Positions 12,937 through 16,656 of a stretch of 16,656 bases of DNA are shown here, piece after piece. The DNA is from an uncultured Oscillibacter sp. (GTDB taxonomy: Bacteria > Bacillota > Clostridia > Oscillospirales > Oscillospiraceae): assembly GCA_910586735.1 (NCBI GenBank), contig CAJUJW010000055.1:1-16656 (forward strand). Reading direction: 5' to 3'. The stretch's first letter is position 1. Each line of letters opens with the position of its first letter. Under the pieces are notes generated by a model. It did not search any database, was not told the DNA's origin, and was given only the letters and a program-made list of their open reading frames with translations. The translations under genes were made by a program, and so were the position numbers.

Positions 12937-12964
12937 GAGAGGGCCGAAAGGCCCTCTCTTTTTT
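12937..12964 (+). terminator. Rho-independent terminator of hpf
   Basis: GAGAGGGCC (12937-12945) pairs perfectly with GGCCCTCTC (12950-12958) around a GAAA tetraloop, followed directly by TTTTTT (12959-12964). It starts 13 nt after the hpf stop. Confidence 0.95.
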
Positions 12965-13001
12965 CCCGGGGAAGCGGCGGCGGAATTTGTGGGGTTTAGT
13001 A

Positions 13002-13030
13002 TTGAGAAATGGGAGGCCCTGTGCTATAAT
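13002..13030 (+). promoter_or_regulatory. Sigma-A promoter of ychF
   Basis: TTGAGA (13002-13007), 17 nt, TATAAT (13025-13030), with a TGC extended -10 just before it. It is the best vegetative promoter in the window. Transcription would start near 13037, about 40 nt before the ychF ATG, which rules out the upstream in-frame starts. Confidence 0.88.
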
Positions 13031-13076
13031 AACCCTAATCGGCTGTATCAGCTTCAACAAAGGAGTTGCAAGACAT

Positions 13077-14186
13077 ATGAAATTAGGAATCGTGGGACTC
13101 CCCAACGTGGGCAAGTCCACCCTGTTTAACGCCATTACCAACGCCGGGGCGGAAAGCGCCAACTACCCCTTCTGCACCATAGACCCCAACGTGGGCATGG
13201 TGGCCGTCCCCGACGAGCGGCTGGACAAGCTGGCGGAGATGTACCAGCCGGACAAGAAGACCCCGGCGGTCATTGAGTTCGTGGACATCGCGGGCCTGGT
13301 GAAAGGGGCCAGCAAGGGCGCGGGCCTGGGGAACAAATTCCTGGCCAACATCCGGGAGACCGACGCCATCGTCCACGTGGTCCGGTGCTTTGACGACGAA
13401 AACATCATGCACGTGGTAGCGGACGCCGGGACCAACGTGCCCGTGGACCCCCTGGGGGACATGGAGGCCATCGACCTGGAGCTCATCATGGCGGATCTGG
13501 AGATGGTGAACCGCCGGGTGGAAAAGGCCCAGAAGGCCGCCAAGGGGGACAAGAAGTTCCTCCATGAGGTGGAGGTTTTCCAGGCCCTGGCCAGGCACCT
13601 GGACGCCGGGAAGTCCGCCCGGACCTTCGACTGCTCCAGCGAGGACGCCGCCCTGGTGGCCACCTCCGACCTGCTGAGCCTCAAGCCCGTTATCTACGCC
13701 GCCAACACCGACGAGGACGGCTTTGCCCACCTGGAGGACAACCGGTATTACCGGCAGGTCCGGGAGGTGGCGGAGGCCGAGGGCGCTCAGGTGCTGCCCA
13801 TCTGCGCCAAGCTGGAGCAGGACGTGGCGGAGCTGGAGGGCGAGGAGCGGCAGATGTTCCTGGCGGAGATCGGCGTGGAGGAATCCGGCCTGGACCGGCT
13901 CATCAAGTGCTCCTACGCCCTGCTGGGCCTCATCTCCTTCCTGACCTACGGTAAGGACGAGTGCCGGGCCTGGACCATCAGAAAGGGCACCAAGGCCCCC
14001 CAGGCCGCCGGAAAGATTCACACCGACATCGAGCGGGGCTTCATCCGGGCGGAGGTCATCGCCTATGAGGACATGCTGCGGTGCGGCAGCGTGGCCGCCG
14101 CCAAGGAAAAGGGACTCCTCCGCAGTGAGGGCAAGGAGTACGTGGTCCAGGACGGCGACATGATCTACTTCCGCTTTAATGTTTGA
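13077..14186 (+). CDS. ychF: Redox-regulated P-loop ATPase YchF (Ola1/Obg-like)
   Basis: Universally conserved Obg-family NTPase that prefers ATP, binds the 70S ribosome and is linked to oxidative-stress control. The 369-aa length is typical. Visible: G1 GLPNVGKST (residues 7-15), C33 within NYPFCTIDPN (corresponds by family alignment to the redox-sensitive cysteine of E. coli YchF), G3 DIAGLVKGAS (70-79), the G4 region NTDE in place of NKxD (the basis of ATP preference), an inserted coiled coil, then a C-terminal TGS domain with LTYGKDECRAWTI and GFIRAEVIAYEDM. ATG 13077 is set by the promoter at 13002-13030 and AAAGGAG. A small coiled-coil gene follows directly. Confidence 0.97.
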   Translation: MKLGIVGLPNVGKSTLFNAITNAGAESANYPFCTIDPNVGMVAVPDERLDKLAEMYQPDKKTPAVIEFVDIAGLVKGASKGAGLGNKFLANIRETDAIVHVVRCFDDENIMHVVADAGTNVPVDPLGDMEAIDLELIMADLEMVNRRVEKAQKAAKGDKKFLHEVEVFQALARHLDAGKSARTFDCSSEDAALVATSDLLSLKPVIYAANTDEDGFAHLEDNRYYRQVREVAEAEGAQVLPICAKLEQDVAELEGEERQMFLAEIGVEESGLDRLIKCSYALLGLISFLTYGKDECRAWTIRKGTKAPQAAGKIHTDIERGFIRAEVIAYEDMLRCGSVAAAKEKGLLRSEGKEYVVQDGDMIYFRFNV

Positions 14187-14193
14187 GACGGCC

Positions 14194-14397
14194 ATGACGG
14201 AACAGGAACGCCTGGCGGCTTACGACCGCATGTATGAGGACCTCTTGAAGGAGCGGGACAAAGTCCTGGCCGACATGGAGAAACTACGGGAGGCGGGGAA
14301 GCAGAAGGGGGCCACCTATCAGCAGCTGCTGGCCCAGAAGCTGACCTTGCAGAATATCCTGGGCAGGTTTGAGGTCTACGGCATCAGGCCGGAATAA
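14194..14397 (+). CDS. Small coiled-coil protein of unknown function
   Basis: A 67-aa, highly charged, probably all-helical protein (MTEQERLAAYDRMYEDLLKE..., with a heptad-like pattern over most of its length) ending RFEVYGIRPE. I do not recognise a named family. It has no membrane segment or cysteines. The start is uncertain: ATG 14194 leaves a 7-nt gap after the ychF stop, while in-frame ATG 14179 would overlap ychF by 8 nt and add 5 residues. Neither has a good ribosome binding site, so translation probably depends on coupling to ychF. A strong terminator follows its stop, which supports a two-gene transcript with ychF. Confidence 0.75.
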   Translation: MTEQERLAAYDRMYEDLLKERDKVLADMEKLREAGKQKGATYQQLLAQKLTLQNILGRFEVYGIRPE

Positions 14398-14405
14398 CGG
14401 GAGAG

Positions 14406-14431
14406 GGCGGGCGCTTTGCGCCCGCCTTTTT
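14406..14431 (+). terminator. Rho-independent terminator of ychF and the small coiled-coil gene
   Basis: GGCGGGCGC (14406-14414) pairs perfectly with GCGCCCGCC (14418-14426) around TTT, followed by TTTTT (14427-14431). Confidence 0.95.
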
Positions 14432-14453
14432 ATCGAAAAATTTTTCATCGGAG

Positions 14454-14479
14454 TGAACAGATGCGCCCCCCCAAACGTG
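14454..14479 (+). promoter_or_regulatory. Candidate ECF sigma promoter (autoregulatory)
   Basis: TGAACA (14454-14459), 16 nt, CGTG (14476-14479) matches the TGAAAC-N16-CGTM style of Firmicute ECF promoters. It has a perfect GAAAAATTTTTC palindrome (14435-14446) just upstream, like an A/T-rich UP element. The predicted start near 14488 lies about 38 nt before the sigma gene. It is judged by eye only. Confidence 0.45.
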
Positions 14480-14525
14480 TTGTAAGTGAAAGGCGCTTTT
14501 CAGACGAAGGAAAGGAGGCATTGCC

Positions 14526-15056
14526 TTGACGGAACAGGAACTGAGCAATGCCATGAACGCATACGGCGACACGGTGTACCGCCTGGCCCTTTGCCGCCTC
14601 CAGAACGCGGCGGACGCGGAGGATGTCTATCAGGACGTGTTCCTCCGGCTGCTGGAGCAGGAGCGCGGCGGCTGGGACGGGGAACATCTGAAAGCCTGGC
14701 TGATCCGGTCGGCGCTGAACCGCTGCGCCGATTTGGGGCGGGCCCGCCAAAGAAGGGGGACCATGTCCCTGGACGAGGTGCCGGACATGGCCCACCCCGT
14801 GGACGAGGGGGCGGCGGAACTGTGGGACGCGGTGGCCCGGCTGCCGGAAAAGCTGCGGACGGCGGTCCACCTCTTCTACGGCGAGGGCTATGAGAGCGGC
14901 GAGATCGGGGCCCTGCTGGGCGTTCCGGCGGCCACGGTGCGAAGCCGCCTCCGGCGGGCCAGGGCGGAACTGCGGAATTTATTGGGAGGTTTTGACGATG
15001 GAAAATCGGTATCGGAAGCTGACGGAAAGTATCCATACGCCCGCCGGGCTGAATGA
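14526..15056 (+). CDS. ECF-type RNA polymerase sigma factor (sigma-70 family)
   Basis: Alternative sigma factor with only regions 2 and 4. Of 176 aa, region 2 spans about residues 10-75 (YRLALCRLQNAADAEDVYQDVFLRLL, then KAWLIRSALNRCAD). Region 4 spans about 103-157 (LPEKLRTAVHLFYGEGYES, GEIGALLGVPAATVRSRLRRARAEL, a helix-turn-helix). The start is TTG at 14526, 7 nt after AAAGGAGG; the first ATG in frame would be inside region 2. The last 59 nt overlap the next gene in another frame, so the final tail (residues about 158-176) is probably not part of the fold. The neighbouring membrane protein is the likely regulator. What signal it answers to is not visible. Confidence 0.92.
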   Translation: MTEQELSNAMNAYGDTVYRLALCRLQNAADAEDVYQDVFLRLLEQERGGWDGEHLKAWLIRSALNRCADLGRARQRRGTMSLDEVPDMAHPVDEGAAELWDAVARLPEKLRTAVHLFYGEGYESGEIGALLGVPAATVRSRLRRARAELRNLLGGFDDGKSVSEADGKYPYARRAE

Positions 15057-15987
15057 CCGGGTCCTCTTCGAGGCCCGCCGCCGGGCGGCGGAGGAAGCGC
15101 CGGTTTCCCGGAGGGAGAGAAGGGGCTGGGGGCGGCCGGAAACGGCTTATGCAGCTGCGGCGGCAGTGCCGAGGAACTGGACACGGACCCTGTGGCGGAC
15201 GGCGGTCTGCGCCGTCTGCGCCCTGGCCCTGCTGCTGGGGGGCTTTTCCCTCCGGCCCGCGCCCACCGCTCAGTCGGGGAATGCGCCCGGAACCGCCGCC
15301 CCGGCGGACGCAGGGCCCCAGGTGCTGGTGCCCACCTTCGGCCTGACGGCCTATGCCGCCATGACCGAGAGCGCCTACGGCCCGGCGGAGGACGGCAGCA
15401 TTGCCTTCGCCGTGGGGGAGGGCTGCGTCACCCCGGACTGGGGGGACTTCACCGGGTGCCTCTTCCAGATTACCGGGGAGAACATCGCCCAGGTGAAGAT
15501 GTCCATCGACCGGGGCGGGCTGTACAGCTACTACACCCGGGACAACCTGACGGGGGAGCAGATGACGGCCTACCGCCAGGCCATGGCCGAGGGCACCCTG
15601 GCCCCCGCCGCCATCAGCCAGCGGGACGACGGGACCTGGTACATGCCGGAGATGACCACTCTGGGGGAGAGCTTCCAGGAGGCTTACGACCCCGAGGCCA
15701 GCTACGGCTTCTGGGTGCCGCCGGAGGACATGGCCGCCAATACGGGCCTGGGCATCACCATCGAAAACCAGATGGACGCGGACTACTTCGACGGCGGGAC
15801 GCTGACCGTGACGGTCATCTCCTCCGACGGGACGGAGAAAACCCAAGTTTACCGCCTCCACAGCGGGGAGCTGAAAATCGAGTTCAACGAGGATAACTCC
15901 ATCACCGTCTTCCCGGAGCTGGTGAGCCCGGAGGAGTTGCAAAATAACTACTTCGTCTACGGTATCTACGCCGTACCGGAGGACTGA
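14998..15987 (+). CDS. Single-pass membrane protein, probable anti-sigma/partner of the ECF sigma factor
   Basis: A 329-aa protein with a cytoplasmic N-terminus of about 64 residues (MENRYRKLTESIHTPAGLNDRVL..., then Arg-rich), one transmembrane helix at about 67-85 (TAVCAVCALALLLGGFSL), a Pro/Ala-rich linker, and a roughly 220-residue outer domain rich in Thr, Asp and aromatic residues. I see no zinc-binding HxxxCxxC anti-sigma motif, so the anti-sigma call rests on topology and on the 59-nt overlap with the sigma gene. Similar sigma-linked membrane proteins (DUF4179-like) exist in Clostridia, but I could not confirm that family. ATG 14998 is 8 nt after GGGAGG. A bidirectional terminator follows. 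Confidence 0.75.
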   Translation: MENRYRKLTESIHTPAGLNDRVLFEARRRAAEEAPVSRRERRGWGRPETAYAAAAAVPRNWTRTLWRTAVCAVCALALLLGGFSLRPAPTAQSGNAPGTAAPADAGPQVLVPTFGLTAYAAMTESAYGPAEDGSIAFAVGEGCVTPDWGDFTGCLFQITGENIAQVKMSIDRGGLYSYYTRDNLTGEQMTAYRQAMAEGTLAPAAISQRDDGTWYMPEMTTLGESFQEAYDPEASYGFWVPPEDMAANTGLGITIENQMDADYFDGGTLTVTVISSDGTEKTQVYRLHSGELKIEFNEDNSITVFPELVSPEELQNNYFVYGIYAVPED

Positions 15988-15995
15988 GCGCGAAG

Positions 15996-16022
15996 AAAGC
16001 CACGCCGAAAGGCGTGGCTTTT
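15996..16022. terminator. Bidirectional terminator between the sigma-linked gene and rhodanese
   Basis: AAAGCCACGCC (15996-16006) pairs perfectly with GGCGTGGCTTT (16011-16021) around a GAAA loop. On the + strand it ends CTTTT; on the - strand it gives TTTCTTC. It lies 8 nt after the + strand stop and 5 nt beyond the - strand rhodanese stop, so it can serve both. Confidence 0.88.
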
Positions 16023-16027
16023 CCCTG

Positions 16028-16447
16028 TCAGTCTGTGGTGGTCTCGTAGGGCCAGTCCTGAATGCCGCCGAAGTCGGACACGTTGGCATAGCCCATGCCG
16101 GTCAGCTTTTCCGCCGCCTCGGCGCTGCGGCGGCCGGAACGGCAGTAGACCAGAATCTCCGCGTCTTTCTCAAAGGGGAGGGGCAGCTCCGGCAGGATGT
16201 CCTCGTTGGGGAAGCACACCGCGCCGGGAACGTGGCCCCCGTCGTACTCCTCCTGGGTGCGCACGTCCAGGAGGATGGCGTCCGGGTTTTCATCCAGGCG
16301 GGTTTTGGCCTCCTCGGCGGTGATGGTGGCCCAGGGCTTGTCGGAAGCCTGGGGCTTGGCGGAGGGACGGTCCATCCGGGCGGAGTAGAATTTCAGAATG
16401 GCCATGCCGAAGCATATGACGGCGGCCAGGAGAAAGAGCTGTCTCAT
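16028..16447 (-). CDS. Membrane-anchored rhodanese-like domain protein
   Basis: Probable sulfurtransferase or persulfide-handling protein. The 139-aa product has an N-terminal membrane anchor (residues about 3-19, LFLLAAVICFGMAILKF), a short linker, and a single rhodanese domain at about 40-137. The active-site loop CRSGRRS begins at C102, and DVRTQEEYDGGHVPGAV is the CH2A-type motif. The anchor suggests an extracytoplasmic domain; the ICFG stretch is not a good lipobox. An upstream in-frame ATG at 16489 would add 14 residues; I chose 16447 because AGGAGG sits 6 nt before it. The gene is convergent with the sigma-linked gene and stands alone. The partner and substrate are unknown. Confidence 0.93.
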   Translation of the reverse strand: MRQLFLLAAVICFGMAILKFYSARMDRPSAKPQASDKPWATITAEEAKTRLDENPDAILLDVRTQEEYDGGHVPGAVCFPNEDILPELPLPFEKDAEILVYCRSGRRSAEAAEKLTGMGYANVSDFGGIQDWPYETTTD

Positions 16448-16489
16448 AGAGCGCCTCCTGTGGTGAAGTTTTTGGGGGGACTGGGACAC

Positions 16490-16518
16490 AGTTTACAGGA
16501 TGCGGCGGGAAAAATCAA
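16490..16518 (-). promoter_or_regulatory. Candidate sigma-A promoter of the rhodanese gene
   Basis: Read on the - strand, TTGATT (16518-16513), 17 nt, TAAACT (16495-16490). Each hexamer matches consensus at 4 of 6 positions. The predicted start is about 36 nt before the ATG and the site lies between the upstream terminator and the gene. Confidence 0.5.
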
Positions 16519-16529
16519 CCTGTTTGCGG

Positions 16530-16564
16530 AAAAAAGCCGGCGCGGATTTTTCCGCACCGGCTTT
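16530..16564 (-). terminator. Rho-independent terminator of the ABC ATPase gene
   Basis: On the - strand, AAAGCCGGTGCGG (16564-16552) pairs with CCGCGCCGGCTTT (16545-16533) with one U-G pair around a short A-rich loop, followed by a run of T (16535-16530). It begins 18 nt past the ATPase stop. Confidence 0.88.
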
Positions 16565-16582
16565 CGCGCTGAGTAAAAAATC

Positions 16583-16656
16583 TTAGAATTCCAGGTTCTT
16601 GCCGTCCTTGTCGAAGACGTGGCAGACGCTGCCGGAGAAGGTCAGGTTCAGCTTGT
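16583..16656 (-). CDS. C-terminal end of a sugar ABC-transporter ATP-binding protein (UgpC/MsmK-like), truncated by window edge
   Basis: Only the last 23 codons are in the window: KLNLTFSGSVCHVFDKDGKN then LEF and stop. This matches the TOBE-domain end of CUT1-type sugar importer ATPases (UgpC/MsmK/MalK), which typically close with a phrase like HVFDKETGKNI. Walker motifs lie outside, so the assignment rests on this short tail alone. It is followed by its own terminator. Confidence 0.6.
   Translation of the reverse strand, partial: KLNLTFSGSVCHVFDKDGKNLEF

Noticed and set aside
12927..13076. N-terminal extension of YchF
   Set aside because: It would translate the hpf terminator and the TTGAGA/TATAAT promoter; the protein from ATG 13077 begins exactly as YchF does.
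14194..14541. 15-nt identity (TGACGGAACAGGAAC) at the starts of the small coiled-coil gene and the sigma gene
   Set aside because: Both encode the common TEQE N-terminus with the preferred codons of this genome; similarity stops right after, so it is probably chance rather than duplication.
14500..16089. Long - strand open frame opposite the sigma/partner genes (and a similar one at 1703-3451)
   Set aside because: Typical antisense shadows of GC-rich genes: Pro/Arg/Gly/His-rich, no domain, no ribosome binding site.
1..16656. Phage, transposase, CRISPR, toxin-antitoxin or defence genes; tRNA or rRNA genes
   Set aside because: None could be found; nearly every gene belongs to a conserved core family and the base composition is even outside the short AT-rich gaps.

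Overview
The window is GC-rich DNA whose genes sit mostly on the + strand and start behind strong AAAGGAGG-type ribosome binding sites. It carries the sporulation genes yabP and yabQ, a SpoVB-type flippase, a long-form hibernation factor and HemZ. This points to a spore-forming, high-GC Clostridia genome, most likely Oscillospiraceae (Flavonifractor/Lawsonibacter/Pseudoflavonifractor-like). The genus is inference; the gene families and their order are read from the sequence.

Region 1 (1-6984) is a tightly packed same-strand run: the 3' part of relA/rel, dtd, an MBL-fold hydrolase, hemZ (ATGA overlap with the MBL gene), a uridine-kinase-like nucleoside kinase, a small zinc-ribbon protein and purine nucleoside phosphorylase. 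It mixes stringent response, D-aminoacyl-tRNA proofreading, radical-SAM chemistry and nucleoside salvage. Gaps are about 20-25 nt and no terminator was seen inside, so it looks like one operon.

Region 2 (6985-12076) follows the Bacillus yabM-yabN-yabO-yabP-yabQ-divIC-yabR order: a SpoVB/YabM flippase, MazG, (HU inserted), RqcP (S4), YabP, YabQ, DivIC and an S1-domain protein, closed by a clear terminator. The 136-nt leader before the flippase is folded into hairpins and ends in a terminator-like element just before the start codon. HU has its own perfect terminator, followed by a striking element of three abutting hairpins. A sigma-E-like promoter precedes yabP. The yabQ frame does not stop until deep inside divIC.

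Region 3 (12077-14431) holds a 0.3-kb AT-rich regulatory gap with two TTTTGTCGA repeats (Spo0A-box-like) and an extended -10 promoter, then hpf with a terminator, a near-consensus sigma-A promoter, ychF, a small coiled-coil protein and a terminator.

Region 4 (14432-16656) holds an ECF sigma factor with a candidate self-recognised promoter (TGAACA-N16-CGTG), an overlapping single-pass membrane protein that is probably its anti-sigma or partner, a bidirectional terminator, a convergent membrane-anchored rhodanese on the - strand, and the last 23 codons of an ABC-transporter ATPase (- strand) with its terminator.

Most of the window is conserved core genome. I see no phage, transposase, CRISPR array or defence island. 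The items most worth a second look are regulatory and structural: the three-hairpin repeat, the hairpin leader of the flippase gene, the yabQ/divIC overlap, the 0A-like boxes and the uncharacterised N-terminal domain on the MBL hydrolase.
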